Source: Limnohabitans parvus II-B4 (GTDB lineage: Bacteria > Pseudomonadota > Gammaproteobacteria > Burkholderiales > Burkholderiaceae_C). Taken from it: a stretch of DNA of 64,000 bases. Position numbers and translations under genes: made by a program. The notes below the pieces were generated by a model. It was not told the DNA's origin and did not search any database. It saw nothing but the letters and a program-made list of their open reading frames with translations. Position 1 is the stretch's first letter. Each line of letters begins with the position of its first letter. Shown here piece after piece: positions 34,557 through 43,058 of the stretch. The stretch is taken from assembly GCF_003063455.1 (NCBI RefSeq), contig NZ_NESN01000002.1, positions 723,538 through 787,537 on the forward strand, written 5' to 3'.

Positions 34557-35366
34557 ATGAGCGAAAAAAACATTGTTCTGAACGTCAACGGCATTGAGGT
34601 CATCTACAACCACGTCATCTTGGTGCTCAAGGGCGTGTCTTTGCAGGTGCCTGAACAAGGCATCGTGGCTTTGCTCGGCGGCAACGGCGCAGGCAAGACC
34701 ACCACACTGCGGGCGATTTCCAACTTGCTCAAGGGTGAGCGTGGCGAGGTCACCAAAGGCTCCATTGAGCTGCGCGGCGAGCGCATCGAGAATCTCTCGC
34801 CTGCCGACTTGGTCAACCGGGGCGTGGTGCAGGTCATGGAAGGCCGGCACTGCTTTGCCCACCTGACCATCGAAGAAAACCTGATGACCGGCAGCTACAC
34901 ACGCACCGACAAGGGCGAGATCGCCGCCAACTTGGAGAAGGTTTACAACTATTTCCCGCGCCTCAAAACGCGGCGCACCTCGCAAGCGGCCTACACCTCG
35001 GGCGGTGAGCAACAGATGTGCGCCATCGGCCGCGCCCTCATGACCAACCCCAGCGTGGTCTTGCTCGACGAGCCCTCTATGGGCTTGGCCCCGCAGATCG
35101 TCGAAGAGGTGTTCAACATCGTTAAGGATTTGAACGAGAAGGAAAAAGTGACTTTCCTCATCGCCGAGCAGAACACCAACATGGCCCTGAAGTACGCCGA
35201 CTACGGCTACATCATGGAGTCGGGTCGGATCGTGATGGACGGCGCGGCCGAAGATCTGCGCACCAACGAAGATGTGAAAGAGTTTTACTTGGGCATGGGC
35301 GGCGGCGAGCGCAAGAGCTTCAAAGACGTCAAGAGCTACAAGCGCCGCAAGCGCTGGTTGGCTTGA
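34557..35366 (+). CDS. livF: Branched-chain-type ABC ATPase LivF
   Basis: A 269-residue ATPase, partner of LivG. Walker A is GGNGAGKTT, signature TSGGEQQMCAIGRAL and Walker B VVLLDEPSMGLAPQIVEEVF. The ATG at 34557 is used because the sequence before it is the hairpin-rich spacer. The C-terminus (GERKSFKDVKSYKRRKRWLA) has a basic extension common in the betaproteobacterial cluster with CoA ligases. It is 53 bp before the PaaK-like gene. Confidence 0.92.
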   Translation: MSEKNIVLNVNGIEVIYNHVILVLKGVSLQVPEQGIVALLGGNGAGKTTTLRAISNLLKGERGEVTKGSIELRGERIENLSPADLVNRGVVQVMEGRHCFAHLTIEENLMTGSYTRTDKGEIAANLEKVYNYFPRLKTRRTSQAAYTSGGEQQMCAIGRALMTNPSVVLLDEPSMGLAPQIVEEVFNIVKDLNEKEKVTFLIAEQNTNMALKYADYGYIMESGRIVMDGAAEDLRTNEDVKEFYLGMGGGERKSFKDVKSYKRRKRWLA

Positions 35367-35419
35367 TGACTTCAAACCCACATTGACCTTTCTCCCCGCA
35401 GTTCCCCAGAAAGAAAACC

Positions 35420-36676
35420 ATGTCTCAGCACTTTGATGCGTTGGAAACGCGTGCACCTGAAGTCCGCGAAGCTGCCCTGATGGCCGCTTTGCCCGCGCAG
35501 GTGGCGCATGCCAAAGCCCACGCTCCGGCATTTGCCGAGTTGCTGCGTGATGTGGATGCCGCCAATGTCAACAGCCGCGCTGCACTGGCCCAATTGCCCG
35601 TGATCCGCAAATACGAATTGCTCGAACGCCAGAAAGCGGCGCGTGCCACTGGCGGCAATGTGTTTGGCGGTTTCAGCACATTGGGCTTTGGTCAAGGCAT
35701 GACCCGTGTGTTTGCCAGCCCTGGCACGATTTACGAGCCCGAAGGCACGCGCGCCGACTACTGGCGCATGGCCCGCACCATGTTTGCGGCCGGCTTTCGT
35801 CCTGGCGAGCTGATCCACAACTGCTTCAGCTACCACTTCACACCTGCGGGCTCCATGATGGAAACCGGTGCCCATGCCTTGGGCTGCACCGTGTTTCCGG
35901 GTGGCATTGGCCAGACCGAGCAGCAAGTGAGTGCCATGGCCGAACTGCAACCCGCAGGCTACATTGGCACCCCCAGCTTTTTGAAAATCATCATTGAAAA
36001 AGCTGCCGAGATGGGCGTGGCCCTGCCCAGCGTGCGCAAAGCGCTGGTGTCGGGCGAAGCCTTTCCGCCCAGCCTGCGCGACTGGATGACGGCGCACGGC
36101 GTCGATGCCTACCAGTGCTACGCCACGGCCGATGTGGGTTTGATTGCCTATGAAACCGCAGCGCGTGAAGGTCTGGTGCTGGACGAAGGTGTGATCGTCG
36201 AGATCGTGCGCCCCGGCACGGGCGACCCGGTACCCGAGGGCGAGGTGGGCGAGTTGGTCATCACCACGCTCAACCCCGACTACCCGCTGATCCGTTTTGG
36301 CACAGGCGACCTGTCGGCCATTCTGCCCGGTACCTGCCCCACGGGCCGAACGGGTTTGCGCATCAAAGGCTGGATGGGTCGCGCCGACCAGACCACCAAA
36401 ATCCGGGGCATGTTTGTGCATCCCGGCCAGGTGGCGGAGATCGTCAAACGCTTTCCGGAGGTGAGCAAGGCACGCTTGGTGGTGACGGGGGAGATGGCCA
36501 ATGACCAAATGGCCCTGCATGTGGAAACCGACCGCTTGACCGATGACGCGCTCAAGACGCGGGTGTCTGAAGCCGTGCGCGATGTGACCAAATTGCGCGG
36601 TGAAGTCCATCTGGTGGCACAGGGCAGTTTGGCCAACGATGGCAAGGTCATCGAGGACGCGCGCAGTTACCAGTGA
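35420..36676 (+). CDS. Phenylacetate-CoA ligase-like AMP-forming enzyme (PaaK family)
   Basis: A 418-residue adenylate-forming protein of the PaaK type. Recognisable are FASPGTIYEPEG in the place of the P-loop, CYATADVGLIAYET, IRFGTGDLSAIL and IKGWMGRADQTTKIRGMFVHPGQV. Family members are close to 430 residues. It ends the uptake operon. With the synthetase at the operon start there are thus two different CoA ligases around one transporter. The substrate is probably aromatic or hydroaromatic, but this is only context-based. Confidence 0.87.
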   Translation: MSQHFDALETRAPEVREAALMAALPAQVAHAKAHAPAFAELLRDVDAANVNSRAALAQLPVIRKYELLERQKAARATGGNVFGGFSTLGFGQGMTRVFASPGTIYEPEGTRADYWRMARTMFAAGFRPGELIHNCFSYHFTPAGSMMETGAHALGCTVFPGGIGQTEQQVSAMAELQPAGYIGTPSFLKIIIEKAAEMGVALPSVRKALVSGEAFPPSLRDWMTAHGVDAYQCYATADVGLIAYETAAREGLVLDEGVIVEIVRPGTGDPVPEGEVGELVITTLNPDYPLIRFGTGDLSAILPGTCPTGRTGLRIKGWMGRADQTTKIRGMFVHPGQVAEIVKRFPEVSKARLVVTGEMANDQMALHVETDRLTDDALKTRVSEAVRDVTKLRGEVHLVAQGSLANDGKVIEDARSYQ

Positions 36677-36808
36677 GCGCGACGGGCCCCCAATGTGGGC
36701 CCATGACCTTGTTTCGAGCGGGAAATTAGGGAAAGCGTCTAAGTATTTTCCGCCATGGCAAACCCCAACTTTGGTTCTAGACTAGGAAATCACTTTTTGG
36801 GTATTGAA

Positions 36809-37795
36809 ATGAAAAAATTACTTGCTTTGACCGCTTTGGCCGTTGTTTCAGTGGGGGGCCAAGCCCAGACTTTCCCCGGCTCCAAGCCTGTGTCCATCGT
36901 GGTGCCTTTCACCGCAGGTGGACCGACCGACCGTGTGGCCCGCGACTTGGCCGAAGCCATGCGCAAACAAATTCCCGGCAGCAATTTTGTGGTCGAGAAC
37001 GCTGCTGGCGCAGGTGGCACGATCGGCGCCACCAAGGTGGCCAAGGCCGCCCCCGATGGCCACTCACTCTTGTTGTTCCACATTGGCATGGCCGCTACGC
37101 CTGCTCTGTACCGCAAGATCGCGTACAAGCCACTGGAAGACTTTGAGTTCTTGGGTATGGTCAACGATGTCCCCATGACGTTGATCGGCAAGCCTCAGCT
37201 GCCTGCCAACACTTACCGTGATTTTGAAAACTACATCCGTGCCAACGCGGGCAAGCTGAACATCGCCCACGCAGGTTTGGGTTCTGCTTCGCACATCTGT
37301 GGCTTGCTGTGGCAGTCTAATTTGCAGACCAAAGATGCGATGACCACCATCCCGTTCGGTGGCACAGCCCCTGCCATGACCGCCCTGATCGGTGGCCAGG
37401 TGGATGTGATGTGTGACCAGACCACCAACACCACACAGCAAATCGAGTCGGGTCGGGTGAAGGCTTTTGCCGTGACCACCGCCAAACCCCTGGCCGGTCA
37501 CCCTGTGCTCAAGCACTACCCCAGCTTGCAGGAAATGGGTTTGAAGGGTTTCAACCTGACCATCTGGCACGGTTTGTATGCCCCCAAAGGCACGCCCGCA
37601 GCGATCACCAAGACCCTGAACGATGCCCTGAAGAAAGCCCTGAAAGATCCCGAGTTCATCAAGAAAAATGAAGGCTTGGGTGCTTTGGTGGTGACAGACA
37701 ACCGCACCGATCCGGCTGAACACAAGAAGTTTGTGGCCGCCGAGATGGTCAAGATCAAGGCTGCTGTGGATGCGGCAGGCAAGTACGCCGACTGA
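36809..37795 (+). CDS. Bug-family tripartite tricarboxylate transporter receptor, orphan
   Basis: A 328-residue extracytoplasmic solute receptor of the Bug family, very abundant in Burkholderiales. The signal peptide MKKLLALTALAVVSVGGQAQ is followed by VSIVVPFTAGGPTDRVARDLAE and AAGAGGTIGATKVAKAAPDGHSLLL, family hallmarks. The ATG at 36809 gives this signal; an upstream ATG at 36755 is in frame but lacks one. No TctA/TctB membrane genes are next to it. The neighbouring two-component genes may regulate it. Confidence 0.9.
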   Translation: MKKLLALTALAVVSVGGQAQTFPGSKPVSIVVPFTAGGPTDRVARDLAEAMRKQIPGSNFVVENAAGAGGTIGATKVAKAAPDGHSLLLFHIGMAATPALYRKIAYKPLEDFEFLGMVNDVPMTLIGKPQLPANTYRDFENYIRANAGKLNIAHAGLGSASHICGLLWQSNLQTKDAMTTIPFGGTAPAMTALIGGQVDVMCDQTTNTTQQIESGRVKAFAVTTAKPLAGHPVLKHYPSLQEMGLKGFNLTIWHGLYAPKGTPAAITKTLNDALKKALKDPEFIKKNEGLGALVVTDNRTDPAEHKKFVAAEMVKIKAAVDAAGKYAD

Positions 37796-37813
37796 TCATC
37801 GGTCTGATCCATG

Positions 37814-37841
37814 AAAAAGCCGCTCACAGGAGCGGCTTTTT
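37814..37841 (+). terminator. Intrinsic terminator after the Bug receptor gene
   Basis: AAAAAGCCGCTC (37814-37825), a 4-nt loop ACAG, and GAGCGGCTTTTT (37830-37841) form a perfect 12-bp stem with a U-rich end, 18 bp after the stop codon. The A-rich left flank lets it also face the convergent kinase gene. Confidence 0.88.
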
Positions 37842-38008
37842 CTTTGGCTGCACCGCTACACGGTCGCCGAGTCTGACCCGTCTCATCTTTGGTTCTAGGC
37901 CCAATTTGTTATTGAGCAGACACGGGTCAAACCTAGGATGAACGCACTTGTCCTGATGGGAAAAAAATGCCCGCACACGTGCCGAAGTCAATCCAGGTCG
38001 CCACAAGG

Positions 38009-39793
38009 TCAAATGTGGGTTGAAATGAATTTTTCCACGGTGTGGATGTCGATGGGTTTGTACATGACATCGATGTTGTGCCGGCTGAACAATTCCAGAT
38101 GTTGCGGCGACGTGTCTGCTGTCACGATGCACGCAGGGATGTCGTGGTTGAATTCTTCCCGCAATTGCTGGATGAAATAAAGACCATCTCTTTTGCCCAA
38201 GCGGAAGTCGCTCAAAATGAAATCCAACTTGGGCAGCAAGGCCAGGCATTCGTGAAATGCCTCTTCTTCATAGGGCACAGGGTGAACACAGTAGCCGGCT
38301 TGCGTGAAGTACTGTTGGTAGGCCTGCAAGAGCGCTTCATCGTTTTCAAGGATGCCCAAATGGCGGCTTGAAGCAGGTGCCTGCAGTTCCTGGTCGCGGC
38401 GGTCGGATGCCTCCCCTGTTGGTGGCGCAGGACGGCGCGGCTGACGGCTGATGTGTTGGACGGGAATGACGGCAAAACGGGTGTGAACGGTGAACACAGA
38501 GCCTTTGCCGACTTCGGATTGCACATGGCATTGCCCGTTGATTTTTTTCACGATCCGGTGAACGATGGCCAAACCCAGACCCAAACCATCGTATTGGGAA
38601 CGGGAGTGATCAGAGCGGTAGAACTCGTTGAAGATCAAAGGCAAATCCTCTTCTGGAATACCACAACCGGTATCTTCGACAGAAAAGTGCAGTGCACCTG
38701 AGGTGGCATGGAAAGCCACTTCGATGTGTCCTTGATCGGTGTATTGAATCGCATTGGCCAGCAAGTTTCTTAAGATTTGCTCGAGCAAATGGAGGTCTCC
38801 AACGACCTGGTGCGTAGCGCCCTTGAAAGACAACTTGATTTTCTTTTCGGTGCACAGGTCGTTGAAACTGTCCTCCAAGCTGTGAACGATTTCGATCAGA
38901 TTGAATTCGCGTTCTCTGACGACAAAATTAGAATCCAGCTTGCTGATGTCCAGTAGCGTATTGAACATCCGGTTCAACACCGTCACGCTTTTTCGCATCC
39001 GGTTGAAGATGGAGCCGTAACTTTCGTTCAACTGCTGCGTGTCAATCATGTCAATGAAAATATTGACGGACTGCATCGGTTGTCGCAAATCATGGCTGGC
39101 GGTGGCGATGAACTCGGACTTGGCCACATTGGCCGACATGGAAGCATTTTTTTCTTCGGTCAATTGGTCAATGAGGGCATCGTTTTTCAAACGCAGTGCA
39201 TATGACTTCTCCCATGACGTGGAAAACAGGAAAGCCATTTTCAAAGCCAAATAAAAAGCAACCATGGAGCCCAGTGCAATGGGCCAAACGATTTGGTTGA
39301 AATTCAAAGCGATGAAAATGAGTTCAGGTGCCTTAAGGGGAACGATGAAGGCAAAAAAAGTCTTCCAGTTGATGCAGTAACCCACCATGCCGACAAAAAG
39401 AACCGTGAGGCTGATGATTTGATAGAGCAAATAGCTCACCATGTCGGTGGGCTGCACAAACACAAACCAGCCCAGTCCCCACATGAGTGTGACCAAGCCA
39501 ATGGCGAGGTTCAGGACCTTGGCGTTTTGGGCCGGGTTGGATAAAGCGCGAATGGAACGCAGCAAGACATACCGCGTGATGACTGCCAGGGTCATGGCGG
39601 TAAACCATGCACTGAAGCGCAGCGTTTCTGTGTCGTCCCAATACAAGGGGAGGCACAACAGCGGTGCCAAAACAGTGGCAATGGTGCTGGATTTGGAGTA
39701 ATCCAGCATGTATTGCAATTTTTCGAGAGCAATCAGTTGCTGATCACGGGGCCCTTCATTCAGCGGTATGCGGCCATGCTCAGGAGGGTTCAT
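38009..39793 (-). CDS. Hybrid sensor histidine kinase with C-terminal receiver
   Basis: A 594-residue kinase. About six hydrophobic segments occupy residues 40-200, then comes the H-box EFIATASHDLRQPMQSV, the ATPase domain with LRNLLANAIQYT, DTGCGIPEEDLPLIF and GLGLGLAIVHRI, and a receiver domain (from about residue 480) with the phosphoacceptor Asp in ILSDFRLG. The receiver begins GILENDEALL, so one acidic-pocket Asp is Asn. It lies 7 bp after the LuxR-type regulator, forming a two-gene operon, and is convergent with the Bug gene. Confidence 0.9.
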   Translation of the reverse strand: MNPPEHGRIPLNEGPRDQQLIALEKLQYMLDYSKSSTIATVLAPLLCLPLYWDDTETLRFSAWFTAMTLAVITRYVLLRSIRALSNPAQNAKVLNLAIGLVTLMWGLGWFVFVQPTDMVSYLLYQIISLTVLFVGMVGYCINWKTFFAFIVPLKAPELIFIALNFNQIVWPIALGSMVAFYLALKMAFLFSTSWEKSYALRLKNDALIDQLTEEKNASMSANVAKSEFIATASHDLRQPMQSVNIFIDMIDTQQLNESYGSIFNRMRKSVTVLNRMFNTLLDISKLDSNFVVREREFNLIEIVHSLEDSFNDLCTEKKIKLSFKGATHQVVGDLHLLEQILRNLLANAIQYTDQGHIEVAFHATSGALHFSVEDTGCGIPEEDLPLIFNEFYRSDHSRSQYDGLGLGLAIVHRIVKKINGQCHVQSEVGKGSVFTVHTRFAVIPVQHISRQPRRPAPPTGEASDRRDQELQAPASSRHLGILENDEALLQAYQQYFTQAGYCVHPVPYEEEAFHECLALLPKLDFILSDFRLGKRDGLYFIQQLREEFNHDIPACIVTADTSPQHLELFSRHNIDVMYKPIDIHTVEKFISTHI

Positions 39794-39800
39794 ACCATCA

Positions 39801-40448
39801 TCAGGCGTTGGGGGTGACGGTCGGGAGCAAGAGTTTTTGAGCCTTCAAGACGGCCTGGGTGCGGTTGAAAACCCGCAATTCTTTGAAAATTTGATTGATG
39901 TGTATTTTGACTGTTTGCTCTTTGATTTCTAACAGATCGGCAATGATCTTGTTGGGATGCCCCATCGAAATCAACGTCAGAACTTCCAGTTGCCGCTGGG
40001 TTAATCGGTACTCACTGGACGCATGCAATGGGCTTGGGGGCGCGTGCCATTGGGTGTCGTTGTACAGCGTTTTGATTCTTTTGAAGATGGCCGCTGACGT
40101 GTTGTTCTTGGACAAAAAAAGTGCTGCACCTGCGGATACAGCCCGTGGTTCCCAGGCATTGGGGTCGAGGCCAGAAATGGACACGACATGTGCAACGTTG
40201 GGTTTGCTCCTGAACACTTTGATGCCGGCCAAACCGCTCAAGCCTGGCATCAGCATGTCCAACAAAACAATCCAAGAATGGTTGGATTCATCCACCAAAG
40301 TCATGCCTTCGCTGGCGTTGCTGGCCGTTTTGACGTCCACTCCCAAAGCACTGAACTCTTTGGCTAAAGCTTCACCCAATGCTTCGCGGTAAACGGGGTG
40401 ATCGTCAATGATGAGCAGAACATGCTGACTGGTCGCGGAAGCATTCAT
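39801..40448 (-). CDS. LuxR/NarL-family response regulator
   Basis: A 215-residue regulator. The receiver domain has IIDDHPVYREALGEAL and the phosphoacceptor Asp in IVLLDMLMPGLSG. The C-terminal LuxR helix-turn-helix is LTQRQLEVLTLISMGHPNKIIADLLEIKEQTVKIHINQIF. An inverted repeat covers the start codon. It precedes the hybrid kinase by 7 bp and is 75 bp downstream of the exbD gene on the same strand. Confidence 0.92.
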   Translation of the reverse strand: MNASATSQHVLLIIDDHPVYREALGEALAKEFSALGVDVKTASNASEGMTLVDESNHSWIVLLDMLMPGLSGLAGIKVFRSKPNVAHVVSISGLDPNAWEPRAVSAGAALFLSKNNTSAAIFKRIKTLYNDTQWHAPPSPLHASSEYRLTQRQLEVLTLISMGHPNKIIADLLEIKEQTVKIHINQIFKELRVFNRTQAVLKAQKLLLPTVTPNA

Positions 40449-40523
40449 ATGCGGTGAATGCTACTCTTGTAAGGGTTAATTTCAATGAAACTTAGGTTTT
40501 AGGACAAGGCGGGGTGGTCAGCA

Positions 40524-40952
40524 TCAATAAGCAAACCGTTCGCTGCCCACAATGCCCAGTTTGGTCAGGCCTGCGCGTTGGGCACCTGCCAGCACAGCCG
40601 CCGCAGCTTCGTATTTGGCTTTGGCATGCGAGCGGATGTGCAGCTCAGGCTGGGGCTGCAAGGCGGCGGCTTCTGAAAGCTTGGCTTCCAGTGCAGATCT
40701 GTTAGCCAGCACCTGTCCGTTCCAGCGCATGCTGGCGTCGGCATCAATGTCGATCTTGATCACCAAGGGGTCTGTTTTGGGGGGTGTGGCTGTCGCGGCG
40801 GGCATGTCCAGATTCACCGAGTGCAATTGCGCCGGGATGGTGATGATCAGCATGATGATCAACACCAGCATCACGTCGATCAGTGGCGTGGTGTTGACGT
40901 CCATCATCACTTCGGGTTCGTCTTGGCTGTTGGAGCCCAGATTCATGGCCAT
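40524..40952 (-). CDS. exbD: Biopolymer transport protein ExbD, second copy
   Basis: A 142-residue ExbD/TolR protein of the TonB energy-transducing complex. It has a single N-terminal transmembrane helix containing the functional Asp (NTTPLIDVMLVLIIMLIITIP). It lies 26 bp after the first exbD on the same strand. The periplasmic part differs from the other copy (for example LHIRSHAKAKYEAAAAVLAG), so the two are diverged paralogues. Confidence 0.92.
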   Translation of the reverse strand: MAMNLGSNSQDEPEVMMDVNTTPLIDVMLVLIIMLIITIPAQLHSVNLDMPAATATPPKTDPLVIKIDIDADASMRWNGQVLANRSALEAKLSEAAALQPQPELHIRSHAKAKYEAAAAVLAGAQRAGLTKLGIVGSERFAY

Positions 40953-40978
40953 GTGTGCTTCCTTGAGGCTTGCGGACG

Positions 40979-41407
40979 TTAAGGGGCCGGCTCGGTGATG
41001 AAGCCGACTTTGGTGATGCCCGCCCGCTGCACCGCGTACATGACACGTCCGACCGATTCAAAGTCGCTTTGTGCGTCGCCCCGGATTTGAACTTCGGGTT
41101 GAGGCTTCATGGCTGCAAACTTCTTCATGCGTTCAAGCAGGTCAATCGGATTCTTGACGGGGGTGTCGTACAAAAATATTTGTCCGGCCTTGTTGACGGA
41201 GATGATCACGTTCTCCGGTTTGGTTTCTCGCACCACGTTCGCCTCTTTGGGCAAGTCGACCTTGATGGAGGTGGTGACGACGGGAATGGTGATCAGAAAA
41301 ATGATCAAAAGCACCAACATCACATCCACCAGTGGCGTGGTGTTGATGGTGCCCATCACCTCGTCTTCGTCGCTCGACCCCAAGCTGGGGCCCAGGTTCA
41401 TGGCCAT
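40979..41407 (-). CDS. exbD: Biopolymer transport protein ExbD, first copy
   Basis: A 142-residue ExbD with the same architecture: NTTPLVDVMLVLLIIFLITIP contains the membrane Asp, and a periplasmic domain with PQPEVQIRGDAQSDFESVGRV follows. It sits 30 bp after exbB and 26 bp before the second copy. The two ExbD proteins may form a heteromeric stator or serve different TonB proteins. Confidence 0.93.
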   Translation of the reverse strand: MAMNLGPSLGSSDEDEVMGTINTTPLVDVMLVLLIIFLITIPVVTTSIKVDLPKEANVVRETKPENVIISVNKAGQIFLYDTPVKNPIDLLERMKKFAAMKPQPEVQIRGDAQSDFESVGRVMYAVQRAGITKVGFITEPAP

Positions 41408-41437
41408 GGCGGGTTTCCGTTCAAAGAGATGACAGAC

Positions 41438-42274
41438 TTACTTCTTGGCCGATGCCAACAACACGGCGTGCAGGTCTGCAGCAAAAGCATTGACTTCTTC
41501 CATGGCCGCCTTGTTGCGACGCACCAACCAGTTGTAGCCCAGCACCGCAGGCACGGCCACGGCCAGACCGATGGCGGTCATGATCAGGGCTTCGCCCACG
41601 GGGCCGGCCACCTTGTCGATGCTGGCTTGCCCGGACATGCCGATTTTGACCAGCGCATGGTAGATGCCCCACACGGTGCCGAACAAGCCGACAAAGGGCG
41701 CGGTCGATCCGACCGTGGCCAGCACCGCCAGGCCATCTTGCATGCGGCTTTGCACGGTGCCCATGGCCCGCTGGATGCTCATGGTCACCCAGGTGTTGAA
41801 GTCCACGGTGCCCAGCAAGCCATCGTGTTTGGAAGCGCCTTCCAGGCCCTTTTCGGCAATAAAGCGGAAGGGGCTGGCGGCGTCCAGTGCATCGGCCGCT
41901 TGGCGCACCGAGCCTGACTTCCAGAAATGGGTTTGCGCGGCCTGAGCGAACTTGAGCACCTTGGCTTGTTCGGAGAATTTGGTGAAGATCACATACCAGC
42001 TGCCCATGCTCATGATCACCAAAATCAACAGCGTGCCCTTGGCCACGGCATCGCCTTGGTCCCACAAGGCACTCAAACCATAGGGGTTGGCTTCGGCCGT
42101 GTGGGTGTCGGCCGTTAAGGTGGCTGCGGGCTGAGCGGTTGCCGTTGCGGTCACCGCGGGGGGCGTGGTGGTGTCGCTGCCCTCCTTGTTGGGGGCAGCC
42201 AGGCTGTGACCCGAGACCAGCAGGCTGGCCAGCAAAGCGGTGGCCATCAGGGTGTTTTTCAGGGCATTGATCAT
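41438..42274 (-). CDS. exbB: ExbB/TolQ/MotA proton-channel protein
   Basis: A 278-residue inner-membrane stator of the TonB system. The N-terminus has a signal-like hydrophobic part (MINALKNTLMATALLASLLVSGHSLA) before the first true membrane helix, an N-terminal extension that is often seen in this group. The MotA/TolQ/ExbB core includes STAPFVGLFGTVWGIYHALVKIGMSGQASIDKVAGPVGEALIMTAIGLAVAVPAVLGYNWL-like sequence (quoted in parts only: VGLFGTVWGI and GEALIMTAIGLAVAVPAV). It lies between tonB and the two exbD genes. Confidence 0.92.
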   Translation of the reverse strand: MINALKNTLMATALLASLLVSGHSLAAPNKEGSDTTTPPAVTATATAQPAATLTADTHTAEANPYGLSALWDQGDAVAKGTLLILVIMSMGSWYVIFTKFSEQAKVLKFAQAAQTHFWKSGSVRQAADALDAASPFRFIAEKGLEGASKHDGLLGTVDFNTWVTMSIQRAMGTVQSRMQDGLAVLATVGSTAPFVGLFGTVWGIYHALVKIGMSGQASIDKVAGPVGEALIMTAIGLAVAVPAVLGYNWLVRRNKAAMEEVNAFAADLHAVLLASAKK

Positions 42275-42332
42275 GAGGTGATTTCCTTTGCGCTTGTGTC
42301 TTGAAGGGGCGATGTTGGAGGCGATTACGGCC

Positions 42333-42998
42333 TTATTCCAGACGCCAGAGGTATTTGATGGAGGTCCAGGCTTGCTCGGGTTTGCCGTCGGCCATGGCCG
42401 GGCGGAACTGGCATTTCGCCAAACCGGCTCTGGCCGCTTCGTCTAGGCGCTTGTAGCCAGAGCTTTTTTCGATCTCGGACTGGATCACTTTGCCGTCAGT
42501 CCCCACCAGAAAGCGCAGCGTCACCGTGCCTTCTTCTTCCATGCGTTTGGACGTGATGGGGTACTCGGGCTTGTCACATTGGGCCATGTTGACACCCGCT
42601 GCGGTGCGTGCAGCGGGCGCAGTGCGCGGGGCGACCGCAGGTGCGGCGGTGGGGGCCGGCGCGGCCGGTGCGGTCACGGGAGGCGGTGCACTCGTCACGG
42701 CCGCGATGGCGTTGGGGGGCGCGACAACGGCAGTCACCTCGGGCGCAGGCACATAGGCTGGCGGTGGGGTGTTTTTCGGGGGGGGTGTTGTCGGGGCGGG
42801 CGCTGGCGTTGGGGCCGGAGGCTCAGGTCGTTTTTCTTCCAGCAAAAGCGCCTGCACCACGGGGGGCAGTTTGGGCGTCAAGGTGCGGTGCAGACCTGCC
42901 TGCAAGGCGACCAAGAGCAAGGCATGAAAAGCCACCACGCTCGCCAGAACCACGAGCGTACGCCGGGACTTGGGCTGAAGGTAAGTGGACGCGTTCAT
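42333..42998 (-). CDS. tonB: TonB energy transducer
   Basis: A 221-residue TonB. An N-terminal membrane anchor (about residues 13-32, VVLASVVAFHALLLVALQA) precedes a long Pro-rich spacer. The C-terminal TonB domain includes CDKPEYPITSKRMEEEGTVTL and EKSSGYKRLDEAARAGLAKC. The ATG at 42998 fits the anchor position; the frame is open to 43055 without a sensible start. With exbB and two exbD genes it forms the operon powering TonB-dependent receptors. Confidence 0.93.
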   Translation of the reverse strand: MNASTYLQPKSRRTLVVLASVVAFHALLLVALQAGLHRTLTPKLPPVVQALLLEEKRPEPPAPTPAPAPTTPPPKNTPPPAYVPAPEVTAVVAPPNAIAAVTSAPPPVTAPAAPAPTAAPAVAPRTAPAARTAAGVNMAQCDKPEYPITSKRMEEEGTVTLRFLVGTDGKVIQSEIEKSSGYKRLDEAARAGLAKCQFRPAMADGKPEQAWTSIKYLWRLE

Positions 42999-43058
42999 CG
43001 ATTCAAGGCGGGAGACGATATGGCCTGTATTTTGAAGGATGAATCTGGCCGTCAACGC

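Noticed and set aside
32753..34603. 616-residue minus-strand open frame opposite livM and the receptor
   Set aside because: Antisense to genes with clear signal peptide and permease motifs; crosses the hairpin-rich gap. No domain seen.
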